Shown piece by piece: positions 32,726 to 44,033 of a stretch of DNA of 64,000 nucleotides (position 1 is its first letter; every line of letters begins with the position of its first letter). This DNA is from Lutjanus erythropterus (taxonomy: Eukaryota; Chordata; Actinopteri; Lutjaniformes; Lutjanidae), in NCBI GenBank assembly GCA_020091685.1, contig CM034609.1:14538023-14602022 (forward strand), written 5' to 3'. Made by a program: the position numbers and the translations under genes. Below the pieces are notes generated by a model. That model was not told the DNA's origin. It worked only from the letters and a program-made list of their open reading frames with translations, and did not search any database.

Positions 32726-33000
32726 ATTTGATAGCAAATGTTACCAAACTCTAACTAACTAGCTAGCTAATCCGCATCATTTGATAGATAACGTCTTACA
32801 TTTGATAGCCATGTAAGCAAAATTCTAGCTAACTAGCTACCTAATCTACCGTAATCAATTGCTAAGTAGCTATTCATCAATTGTTAGATAACCACTTATG
32901 TTTGATAGCAAATGTTAGCAAAACTCAAGCTAGCTACCTCATCTGCCTAAATCATTAGCTAGCTAGTCAGCTCATGTTTTGCTAACATTAGCTAACTTAA
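32726..33000. repeat. Degenerate GCTAGCTAAC/TTTGATAGCAAATG array
   Basis: ATTTGATAGCAAATGTTACC at 32726, ATTTGATAGCCATGTAAGCA at 32800 and GTTTGATAGCAAATGTTAGC at 32900 start three successive units of 74-101 bases. Each continues CAAAACTCTAGCTAACTAGC, ACCTAATC and ATCATTT/ATCAATTG. A tail CTAACATTAGCTAACTTAAG closes it. GCTAGC-rich arrays of this kind are common in fish. Confidence 0.75.
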
Positions 33001-35741
33001 GATGACAATATATAGGTCTGGCACATAACCCACAGAGTTGAGTTGGGACTTAGGGTTATTTATATATCTGACACAACAATATTAGGCTATAATGGTTTAT
33101 TTGTTGAGTGTCTATGGTATATAATCCCATACATATCCAGGAATTGAGCAAAACTTAGCAAGTAAACTAAGAAGGAGCACCTTTTTCCAAGCTTTGTCTG
33201 AGGGGAGGCCAACAGTCTCAGACTTTGAAAGCAAGTAACCAAATTAGTCTTCTTCCACCCAGGGACTTGAGGACAGAGTGCACTGGGCTTCCTGCAAGCT
33301 CAGAGGGGATAAATGTGTTCAGAGAGCCACGACACAATGAAAACGCCATCATTATCACATACAGGCCGCATACACTCCAACATACTTTACTTCAGCGTGG
33401 AAACAGCTGCTATAGAAATACTAAAACACCTCTTGACATTTTTTTTGCCAAAAGCTGATCAATTATCCAGCAAGGAATACAAGCTAATGAGCTGTGTTCT
33501 TAGCCTGTTACAAGCTTTATTGTAAACGTCTTTGGCTTTAGCTCTCAGAAAATAAAAACAAATAAATAAGGTGCTGATAAGTTGGTTTACCTCTGTGCTA
33601 ACACCCCTCTGTGTATAAAGTGTGATTAACGGCCAACGCTGGACTGCGTCCTAGAAAGGTTGGTCTTGAAGGAACGGTCAAAGAAGTAGCCTTACCAAGA
33701 CAAGAGAGATTCAGCTGATCTGAGACAGAACAAAAAACAAACATGAAGAATTTTCTCACTGCGCATTCAGTGTTGGACTGTGAAAGTATTTCTTTTCTCT
33801 TGCTCAAGCATTCTGTGTACTTTATAAATCAAACCATCAGTGTGAAGACAGGTTGATGACGTCATTCACGGTCGATTTCCAGCAGCCGGCAGGGCTTTGA
33901 TTAGAGCAGTAAATCTCCTCCTGTTTGTCTGTCCTCCTGAGTGCAGGGGCAGCTCAATGGTCAGCCCTCCATATGTTGCTGAATGCTGTCTGTCTTTAGC
34001 TGGGCTCGGTGAAAAGGCTTGCATTTGCCAACACTGGAGTTGTATTTTAAGTACTGGAAGCATTATGTACTGTGGTTGACATTTACAAAATGTGGATGAT
34101 TAGAATAATATAAATTTACAAGTCAAGTCATTCATAAGAGAAGGAATTCTATGCTATTTAGTTTTAAATGCCAATAATAACTACGGCAGAATCTGATCTC
34201 CATACTGTTACTACTCATTTTTATTGGAGCTGGATTACATTTCTTGTTTAAAATAGGTAATTTAGGTTCCAGTGCACCAGAACACTATGAGTTTTCATGT
34301 CAGTTAGGTTTGATGGATTGACAACCAAATGCTGCCTTTTGGAGGTCATAATGAGGCCATTACATCGCCCAACGTAATCCCTCCAAAATGGCTTCACACA
34401 CATCTTCATTGACATTTCCACTACAGTTAGTACCCTCCATTGCCCCATAGTTACTATGAGAAAAAGAGGAAGTCAGGCAACGTAGTATAAAGAAAGTCTA
34501 AAACACACCCAGGAGACTGCCATTTGTATACTAGCTTTGACTTATTTTAACTTGAACCTATCTAAACTAAAATTTGGAGCATCATATATGTTTGTATTAT
34601 GAGTCATGGGCAAAAAAAACCTAATCTGTTTTTCAGATATGAGGGCATTTGCAATAAGCAATATCCAGTTGCTAATGACAGAGAAGTGGTTGGCAGATGT
34701 GTTATGCTACAGCAACCAGTGAGTTCTGTCTGGTTAAAGAGGCACTGATCTATAAAGAGAGTTAAACTACTTAAGCAGATCAGGTAAAGAGTTAGAGATG
34801 TTGTGAATGGAAGTGCATTGCATGTGTATACATACATGTATAATATTCATCTATTGGAATATATCTGCATTTTTACAACAATGATTCAAACATGAGTTTG
34901 CATTTGTAAGGGCGCTTGTCTTTCTACAGGGACATCAGTGCTTGGACACAGCTCTGGCAGGTTTTCTTATCAGTGCTTGTACCACTTAAAGAGATCTCTG
35001 CTATGGCCTGAGAGTCTAAAGAACAGCAACAGAGTGAGAACAAAGTCCACAGTCAGGGCTGCATCACAGTGCAACAAAGGAGAGGGAAGGGACTGTGAAT
35101 ATGAAACTAACTTTGTAATTTCTAGACTTACATCAAGTATGCGGGGTCTTGCATCAGCTTCATGTATGTAAAACTGATTGCTTAGGTACCACGGGAGTCA
35201 CGTTCACCCCCACGTCCACAACTTGTGCAGAACATAATGAATGTTCAGGACTGTCTCATTACTCCAGTGTACACACGGGGAGTAACATTGCATCCCAACA
35301 TGCATTTGACTGTTGTCCAAGCTGTCATTGCTCAGGGAGCCTATGGTCTTAAGTGCTCAGTCGGTAAACAAATCAGGGCTTATTAAATACACACTTGTCA
35401 CTCTCCACTAGCCATGCATGGGAAAATTTATTTTGACAAACGTTGCCCCACAAGACTTAAGTGTCCCTAGCTGACGCCAAGAGATAAATACCTCTGAATT
35501 AGGAAATGGATTGAATTTAGCCAAGGTATGCTTTTAAAACATGGATTTCTCCCTATCCCTGTGGCCTATCTAAGGTCAATAAACAGTCAATGAGTGACAC
35601 ATCTAATTGCTTAATCTAATTGTGCTGCTTAGGTTTAAATGTCTGACTACTGTACATTAAGGCTAAGCAGTTAGATTAAAAAAGTGTCAGAACATGTTTA
35701 TTTACAAAAGTGTTTATTAATGTAGTGAAGCATTTGGGAAA
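33001..35741. other. Long non-coding stretch
   Basis: No gene recognised. Short open frames in several phases have no family resemblance. No repeat recognised by eye. 33890-34060 and 34910-35360 are fairly complex unique sequence. Confidence 0.45.
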
Positions 35742-35782
35742 AGAGAGAAAGAAAGAAAGAAAGAAAAAGAAAGAAAGAAAGA
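35742..35782. repeat. (GAAA)n microsatellite
   Basis: About ten GAAA-type units with one AAAAAGA interruption. Confidence 0.92.
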
Positions 35783-37492
35783 TGTAGAAACTACATGAAT
35801 AGAAAAAAAAAAGGAGGGTCTACACTGCACATATGCTGTCAAAACACTTAAGTCAGTGAAACATTACGGGAAAGTATATTATGATGTACATACAATATGC
35901 GTGCATGCATGCATCTGTGCATGAGTGTGTTTATGTGCCTGTGCCGCACACAATATCGCATGCAGATGTGAGATTATGTCTTCAGGACTGTGAACATGCA
36001 TTCAAATGTACTTATTCTGGTGAAAAGGTCAGACTGAACAAATGGGAAACCTTTACTCATGTCTGGGCAAAGGTGCATATACATCACGTTCATGTGACAC
36101 TTTGCATACATTTACTATAAGTGAGGTCAGGAGACTGAAAGTAGTCCCTTCAGCATCACGGCATCTAGTAGCTGTCATTTGCCAGGATTTTTTAGGCCAC
36201 ACAGAGGGAGTCCCCTTTCATACAGCCATCTGTCTGATCGTTGTAATACAGCAGGGCTGCAGTGGCACAAGTGAGTTGTCCAACCTGCCAACCATCAGCG
36301 GGTGATTGGGCAGTGGAAAAAGCAGTAACTCTGTGTGTTTGGGTGTGTGTGGTGAAGAAGGCGTCGAGCTTAAACCAGTGCCAGAAGAAAGCATTGCAGT
36401 GGAAACACAGTGGAAATCGCTTAGAGTGACCACATTTGTATAGGTTGAATCGATCACTGTAGCTGATGGATCATAACCAAATGTTATTTATTTATTTCTA
36501 ATGCAGATCAAAATTAGCCAACTGAGATGAACACAAACGCTCACCTTCACACGTACACGCACTTGACCTGGATGCCAAATTTCAGACTCTTAGGGTGGAA
36601 ACTGTTGTCGCCAAATGGTGGGGAAATTTTTGTGGACCGACTGATCAACAGAGTGACCTATAGAACTGCTGGTCACTCTAAAACAAAACACTATAGTTTA
36701 AGTGCAACTGGATGACTTGACTACTTTAATCAAATTATTTAAGCAGCATTCTGTATAGGAATGATTGTCCCAAACTTTAGAAACTGAGTTATTCTTTATT
36801 CTTTAGAGAGATCATAGTCTGTAGCTGTTTTCCTGCAAAGCAGAACATTATCAGACCACAGAGTGTGGGGAAGTGGAGTGAGAGCTTCCAGAAGTGAAAG
36901 AGACCTTCCCTGTAATTCTTAAACATGTGCACAGACACACACACATGCCAAGTCTGTGGCAGGTCTCACCATGTAAAGCACCAGTGGAATCATGGTCTTT
37001 TGAGGCTAGACAAAAACACAGTGGAAAGGTGGGAATGATAATAATAGCGGGAATGTACTTCATTTACTTTGCACTACTTTGGCAGTTTTGCTAAATTGAA
37101 ACTAAACTTCACTGCTCCTGTTACAGATTCTGTGTTTTAGTGGTACATACTGGACTTTGTCAGAGCTGACAAAGCTCTGAAAAAAAGGAGCAGAAAGAAA
37201 ACGTAATAAATTTTTGTTTGGGTTCTCTTGACTTTTTCTCTGGTAACTGATCCCATATGGTCAGTGTCACATGTAATCTTTGCTATAGGTCCAGAGAACA
37301 CAGCCAGGTAGGTGGACAAGAACTTTGCAGAAAAGAAAATGAGAGAATGTATTTATATTTAATACTATTTACATTTCAAACAGGCCCAGCCAATCCTCGT
37401 GTAAGTCATATAGCAGGGAAGTGTTGTTTGAAGTTGTTGTTGGGCTGTGTGTGCAGTGTTGGGAGGGCTACTTACACACTAGGTCAAATAAG
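35783..37492. other. Non-coding stretch
   Basis: No gene recognised. An A-rich run follows the GAAA repeat. 36720-36780 resembles 37845-37905 (AAATTATTTAA, then ATAGGAATG or ACAGGAATG, then TGTCCCA), a possible diverged duplication. Confidence 0.4.
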
Positions 37493-37648
37493 ATGCATTT
37501 CCACCACAAGAACTTTCCCCAGGGACAAAGAATCTTTGGAGGAACTCTGCAGGGACCGGGGTCTAAATTAAGCTCCAGGGACATTATTTGACCCCACAAA
37601 ATGTCCCTGCTCTGGAGGTAGTTCTTTCTAAAAGTACAGGAACTTTTT
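37493..37648. mobile_element. GCATTTCCACCACAAGAAC-type MITE, probable
   Basis: GCATTTCCACCACAAGAACT, then TTCCCCAGGGACAAAG, GGAGGAACTCTGCAGGGACC and AAAAGTACAGGAACTTTTTA resemble the family of fish repeats that start GCGTTTCCACC and contain AGTTCCTG words. GGGACATT and AATGTCCC at 37578-37608 form a short hairpin. The right end is not clear. Confidence 0.5.
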
Positions 37649-38123
37649 ACTTATGTTTATTTTATTTTTATATGCAAACGAATAATAAATATACATACAT
37701 CTGCCCAGGTGTTTTTGGCAGTTTGTCATAAGCTTTGAGGAGACTAAAGTTTTTAATCGAGGGAAAATAACTATTTTGCCCACTGTGAAAAAAAAATACA
37801 GATGTTGTTATGTGCAAAAGACCCAAAATGAACACTGTAAGCTGACCACTTGAATACTGTGAGCAAATTATTTAAAGAGTATTTGTACAGGAATGTTTCT
37901 GTCCCAGGCTTGTCATCCATGTAAGCAGCTGATCACTGTAACTGTGATCACCATGAGAGGTTTCCAATGTAAAATGAAAAACAAAGCTGTCCAGTTAGTC
38001 TATTTTTAAAGTCAATAACTGTACTCAGCATACGACCAATTAAACTGTAAGTATAACAGAATACTCATATTTTGTATTTTAAATACTGTATTCTATCACT
38101 TGTAATCAGTTACTCTCTGATTC
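37649..38123. other. Non-coding stretch
   Basis: AT-rich, with an A9 run near 37788. Contains GCTGATCACTGTAACTGTGATCACC, in which GTGATCA and TGATCAC pair. No gene. Confidence 0.45.
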
Positions 38124-38140
38124 TGTGTGTGTGTGTGTGT

Positions 38141-38216
<76 letters not shown>
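38124..38216. repeat. (GT)n microsatellite
   Basis: About 46 dinucleotides with a single C interruption at 38145. Likely polymorphic. Confidence 0.98.
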
Positions 38217-38218
<2 letters not shown>

Positions 38219-38457
38219 ACACTAGTGTGACTTGACTTTCTAAGCGGAACTCGATAATTAATTAAGAATTCTTTTATATTTTGTCCCCTCTTTGTTTCCT
38301 ATTGGTTTTCTCTCTTTCAATTTTGTCTGCAATCAACTTTTAACATCTCTCCTTTTTCTTCTCTCTTGTGGGCTGAGTCATTACCATAACAACAGAGTGA
38401 GGCACAAAAGCCCTGTGGGCATGTGACAGAGTTGTGGGACGGGGGCACATGGGCTGG

Positions 38458-38504
38458 GAGAGACAGAGAGAGAGAGAAGGAGAGAGAGAAGGAGAGAGAG
38501 AGAG
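38458..38504. repeat. (GA)n microsatellite with GGAG interruptions
   Basis: GAGAGACAGAGAGAGAGAGA followed by AGGAGAGAGAGAAGGAGAGA; about 47 bases of purine-only sequence apart from one C. Confidence 0.92.
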
Positions 38505-38679
38505 CCTGCCCATGCTAATATCTGCAGCTGGGCCTTTGGTTTTGTTCTCTATGCAGCTGGGCTGGATGAGGGAGCCTGGATTCCAACACACCCCCATCGG
38601 CATAAATCTTGCCATGCTTGAGGCTGCAAACACTGCAACAATGCCACTGGGTCATTCTATGCCAAGTCGGCTGTGTCTG

Positions 38680-38714
38680 CACACACACACAAACGCACAC
38701 ACACGCACGCACAT
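38680..38714. repeat. Interrupted (CA)n repeat
   Basis: CACACACACACAAACGCACA followed by CACACGCACGCACATG. Confidence 0.88.
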
Positions 38715-38825
38715 GCTCACAAATAAATTGTTGTTGTGTGGGGTTGTTTGTAGCTACCAAGGCGTTTTTGTTTTTTGTCTTGTGGGATGCATATATTAAT
38801 CGTTTATCATTTGTTCAGTCGGAGG

Positions 38826-40150
38826 CTAAGTGAAAGCCCAGACGATGCTAATTATTCCTTTCAGCCTCATTGGCATTGTCCACCGGACCAGACAAGATTG
38901 TGTCATGTGCCGGGGTCAGCTCCAAGATTCATTTTGATGATCACTTGTCACTAAAGGTCTGGAGGCTTCCAGAATGATCACAAGTTAGTCCTTGTCCTTG
39001 ACTTTTGAAATAGAGACAAACAGATACTAGACATGCTGCAACACTGTGACAATCAGACGCGCTTTCTAACCTCTGACATATTCAGCGCCCACAGACTGCT
39101 CCACCATAGCAGTGGAATGCACCCCGACTGAACCAGCATGGATTAAAACAAAGCAACGCTCAGCCACAGTAACAAACTTGTTCCCAAAACGTTTGTCCAC
39201 AGCTTTCAGCCTATCATTAATAACCCCATAAAGAGCTCTTTATATCTGAGTGGACAGTGTCACTTTTTGGAGTCAACTTTGATGAGATGAATGTGCGTGG
39301 TGAGCCTGAATGCTTCGCAGCTGGGTGCGAGCCGGGCGCTGGTGACAGCGGGTACCAGGGCACAAATCCCATGGCAGAAAGGGCATCTTTGTTTGGCCCA
39401 GGTGCTCTCTGGATGCACTGCCCTCACATCCTGTGCAGTCTCATTCATTATGCATGAGCCGTACATTTAAAATCATGAGCTTCCTGTCAAAAGCCAGAAA
39501 GGGCAGGCCTGGCCAAGTGGCTTTCTGTGGCTTCAGAGGGAGAATAGAAGCGTAACATTTTCAAGGCATTGAAAAGGCCTAAAACGAAGGCCATTGTGGC
39601 ACAGGCAAGCATTATAAAAACATTATAGCGCTAACCTTCCAAGATACAACAAGGCCTCATAAAGCAGTCAGTGCTTTCAGCTCTGTTGACGTGGACTTTA
39701 ACAGTTGCCGACCTCCTCAGCAGACTCTGCGTGGACCACATTGTCTAAATGACATGTAATGTGTTGTGTGCAGCTTTTTGGGAAGCTTTTGCTCATAGCA
39801 GCAGTTTGTCATCAGTGGCTGCCATAACGAATAAAAATGCAGAGTCCACTCCTCTCCTGTGCCCCTCTGCTCCCATGAGAAGATGTGGCTCAGTAATTAC
39901 TGGAGGATTACAATAATCTACGTTTGGAAGCGTAACCTCCCCCTAGCCTTTGTTGCTCAGCACGAGATGAATCCAGTACAATTAAGCCATTTTGTTTCAC
40001 TGCATGACTGTTCATTAGCATTATCTACACCAGTGGCTTCAGCTCTCAGACCGGGTCCCCCTCAGGTTCTCATCATTACATCAGTTCCCTTGGTTACAGC
40101 TCAGTCTCCCAGAGTCCGGGGTCAGGAGGGTCAACACCTAATGATGTGAT
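38826..40150. promoter_or_regulatory. Candidate regulatory / conserved non-coding cluster
   Basis: Repeat-free, higher-complexity sequence over about 1.3 kb. It contains GATGCTAATTATTCC, CATTGGCATTGTCC, TCATTCATTATGCATGAGCC (octamer/POU-like), CAGTAATTACTGGAGGATTA (ATTA palindrome) and GTACAATTAAGCCATTTTG. These words suit enhancers of developmental genes. No promoter, splice-bounded exon or long frame supports a gene. Conservation is inferred, not shown. Confidence 0.25.
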
Positions 40151-40210
40151 CAGACTACTAGAGTTACTTCTGCAAGTATCACAACTAAACTCTGAGAAAT
40201 AAAGACGCTG

Positions 40211-41037
40211 ACCAGAACCATGAAGGGTTCTTCTTTTCCCCATAGAAGAACCCTTTGTGATTCTTGGTAAAACATTTTATAATGGTTACACTTGGAACCC
40301 TTTCAGAGAGATCTACCTAGAACCCAACATGAAGGGTAATAACGAGAGCCATCTGTGAAAGGTTTCACCCAGAATACCTGAAAGGATCTAGAGAGAGCCT
40401 TTCTATGGTGTTGTGCTTTGTCACAGAACCCTCTCTGGGAGATCCATCCAGGACCTTTCCACATTCTAAGGTTGTTAACAAGAACCCACCCCAGGGGTTC
40501 TGCCAAGAGCATTTTTATATGTGAGAAATGTTTTTTTTAGAACACACCCAGGGGGTTCTAAGAACCTTTTTATAATCCAGGGGTTATATCCAGAGCCCAC
40601 CTAGGGAGTTTTACCAAGAACCCTTTCATTTGCCCAGAGTTTTATTTAGAACCCACCCATGGGGTTCTACAGAGAACCTGTTTTATTCCAAGGGTTTTAT
40701 CTAGAACACACTCAGAAGGTTCATGTAGAACCTTTTATAGAGTCCAAGCATTTTGTCTTGAACCCACCCACGGTGGTTATACCAAGAACCTTTTTATCTT
40801 CCAAGGATTTTTATCTAGAACAAAGATAGGGGTTCTCGTAGAACCTTTTTTTAATTCCAAGGGATTTATTTAGAACCCACCCAGGGGGTTCTACTTAGAA
40901 CACTTTATATTATGGTAGAAAGAACCCTTGATGAAGGAATTCAAAGACCTCTTCTTCTTCAAAAAAAGACTCTTCAAACGGCTCTGGTTAGAGCATCAGT
41001 CCTTCAGAAAGAACCCTTGTGGAACCCTCATTTCTAT
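40211..41037 (+). repeat. GAACC-rich repeat region with ~56-base tandem units
   Basis: Starts CATGAAGGGTTCTTCTTTTC, CCCATAGAAGAACCC, as in a common fish repeat. From 40480 it becomes a tandem array. The CTAGAACCCACCCAGGGGGT motif recurs at about 40480, 40539, 40590, 40647, 40702, 40758, 40816 and 40871, in steps of 51-59 bases. The rest of each unit reads TACCAAGAACCTTTTTAT, TTCCAAGGGTTTTA. AGAACCC and GGGTTCT within each unit are inverted, so each can form a small hairpin. A fragment of the family sits in opposite orientation at 29.5 kb. Confidence 0.85.
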
Positions 41038-44033
41038 GAGTGTATCTCAACAGTGGTCTCGCTTACACAATCCAAGTCATACCACAATGTCAGATGTCTT
41101 ACCCACTGAGCTGTTCACCCAAGTCATACCCCGTTATCCTCAACACAGAAGGGTGGCATAAATCACAAGTGTGGCTGACTTTCATGTGATGCATACTCAA
41201 TCCATTAGTGTCCGTGCTTTATAGTTTAAAGCCAGTTAGCCTTGGACCAGCGGGGTGCCACACCTCTGGTAAAAGGGATCAGAACCCTGTGCGACAGCCA
41301 TAGCCTGGAGGAGCTTCCCACCATCCAGCCAGTCAATATGACCAGGGCCTGAGCAATTGGCTCATGCAGGGGCACCACAGGTGGGGACATTAACCATTAG
41401 AGACACTTCTGCTGACCGTCTGGGGATGAAGTAGACCTTTCTGCTTCCTCGGGGCTTGAAATGATCATCTGGGGCAACTCGATACAGCTGGGCTTAAACA
41501 GGATTTGGGGAGTGAAACTCCCTTATCAGGGCTTACAAGGATGAGACCGTATAGCTCCTTAAGCAGATCTCTGAGTTGTGATCCTGCTGGGAGGAATTCT
41601 CGTAAAAGTAAAGACATTAGGAAACAATAGGCGGTCAATTTAGTGTTGCATTATAGAATGAATTTTATTATACTATAAAAGTTATTTCTGTCTGATAGAC
41701 ACAAAGACTTACTATATTAGAGCATATGAATGCAAAAATGCTCCCCCCCCAAAAAAAAACATTAAAATGCCTGGGATTTAGATATATAATGACATAATGC
41801 ATGTACTATATAAAAAATATTGTTGAGAGAAATTATATTATAAGATACAACCAGCTTTCCTGTGTTAATCTAAATTGCTATAATTTCAAGTTTATGGACA
41901 TAATCAGTTATTATTATTGGGAAAAAAAAATCCCTGACTAATGGCCCAGTCTAGAAAATCTCACGCTATTACCACAAGAGATTCATAAACAATGCTATCA
42001 TAATACTGACTATTTAAGGAGGTAAACCATTGGAACCAGGGGAAACGCAAGCTTGTCAGTTTCATTTCAGTGTTATATAAGTCTAAGTAATATAAGGCTT
42101 TAGACAAATTCTCGATTAAGAAATACTTAAGTGAGTGAGTCATTTAGGTGAGTGTTTCATAAGACATGCAATTATTTTTTTAAAACAAAATTACTTTACT
42201 CAGAAAAATCACAAGTTTTACAAAACAGTTTGACATGATTCACTGAGCCTTCCCTTGTAGATGGAGTCAGAAAAGTTGAAGAAGTCTAGACTGTGAAATG
42301 ATGTGTTTACTTTAAGAGGGTAAGAGGTGTTGCATGAGCAGTTCTCACGAAAGCTGCAAGCAGCAATCGGCCAGTTCCAAACAAGAACATTTTGAACAGC
42401 CAGTGTGCACAAAAGTCCCCCAATAATAGCGATAACAATAATAAAAAATCATTCATGTGTCACAGCAATCCTGTTGAATTTGAGGTCAAGTGTTTTACTG
42501 ATCAGGCATCTGTCAAATAGGGTCTATTACTGTTCTTAATATCATAATACATCAGTAACATGAAAATTAGATGGTGATTAGATGACTGAATAAAACATTT
42601 GAGTAATAACATTTATTTGGGGTAAATGAATTGTTGGACTATATTAAGTGAGTAATCACTTAATATCACAATTAGTAAAAGTCATTAGATTAATCAAAAA
42701 AAGTTAGGTGCAGCACTCGATTTTATACCCAGAGTCGTGTAGAGGGAGGGTTAGGGGTAATCTTCTCTTTCAACGGTGCTGTTTATTCCTAAGGAGGTGT
42801 TTTGTTCGTACATCTGAGATGTGAAATAAATGAATGCTAACGCCATTATTTACAGAAAATAATATAAAGGCCAGTGTCCTACAACTCATAGTTTGAGTTG
42901 TCCTTATTTGTTTCTCTTAGAATAAGCAGTTATATTAGGGTTTGGTTTTCAGCAGGTCTTTAGGCTTTGCAGGACGTTGTCCTCAGTCTAGTGGTCAGCA
43001 AGTCTTATCCTGACTCCTGTCACCCCTCATCTTAGTCCAAATCTGGGGCCAGACATCGCATATTGGCTGGTGATGAAAGGTAGGATATACCACCCACTGT
43101 TAGTTACAGATTTAATCATGAGCTGCTCATACTGCAAGCAGCAGCTCGAGCAAATCCTGTTTGTTTACACTATTAAAATAAATTGCAGGTTGTAGTGCTC
43201 TACATGGTACTTAGGAACAGTTAATTCCAGATAACTTATTCAGGAATGTAACACACACGCGCACGCACATGTGCACAAAATAAACTCATAACAAATACCT
43301 TTCAGCTCACAGCAGGGTGTGTCGATATTTGATTGAGCCTCCAAGTTTGACTTTCATTTGCTGTCCTGACAAGCTGTCATATTAAATATGTTATTGGTAT
43401 ACACTGAGATCACCCATTAGTGAAATGGAAAAATTAATTTGGCAGCAAAGTAGATTCCAGTGTGAGGTCAGTGTCTGAGGGCCAGGATCTGGATCGCGAG
43501 CAGCCTGCTGTGGGTCTGTCTGTCCTGTCCCATAAGCCAGCTAACCCCAGGCTGGCCATAGGCAAGATATCCAGTCATAAAACCCAAAAAGAATGGCATC
43601 AGTCACACTTTAATGGATCCTGGATTATTGTGCCCTTGTCCCTCCACCCCACAGAGCCAAAGGGTGGGTGGTTGGCTCCGCTGCAGTCTCCAGAAAGTGC
43701 CTACGTCTTCTTTTGTGACCCTCACCGCTGCCTGTGGGCAGACTCAGCATGATAGCCACTAACCAGAGGGCCAGACCCTGCTGTGTCATGCTACTTATTG
43801 GCCTCAATTTTGTCAAATTAGTAACCAATCTTAACTCTTGTTCTTTGAGGGTACCTATAATCACACTGAGAGCGGTGAGAGACCAGTTTTGCCCACTGCA
43901 GGTGGACGAACAAGAACAAAAGCACTCCCCCGCATCCCACTGATAACATTCTTTCAGTTCCTCCTTCAGACTTGGAAGGAAGTCGCTCAGGATGGTTTTT
44001 ACATTCACATCAAGATAATCATATTGGGTCATA
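41038..44033. other. Long non-coding stretch
   Basis: No gene recognised. A C8 run directly followed by A9 lies at 41743-41759, an A9 run near 41922, and an interrupted CA/CG repeat at 43251-43276. AT-rich 41.6-42.9 kb. The 96- and 135-codon frames at 43462-44032 on opposite strands have no family resemblance. Confidence 0.45.

Larger units (their letters stand above)
38217..38825. other. Non-coding stretch with simple repeats
   Basis: Contains a (GA)n tract and a (CA)n tract listed separately. Open frames of 74-121 codons across these tracts (Arg/Glu, Ser/Leu or His/Thr runs) are artefacts of simple repeats. Confidence 0.5.

Noticed and set aside
38340..38799. Overlapping frames on both strands with Arg-Glu or Ser-Leu repeats
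   Set aside because: Caused by the (GA)n tract.
40211..41037. CRISPR array or protein-binding operator array
   Set aside because: Units are degenerate along their whole length with no constant repeat/variable spacer alternation; fits a transposon-derived tandem repeat.
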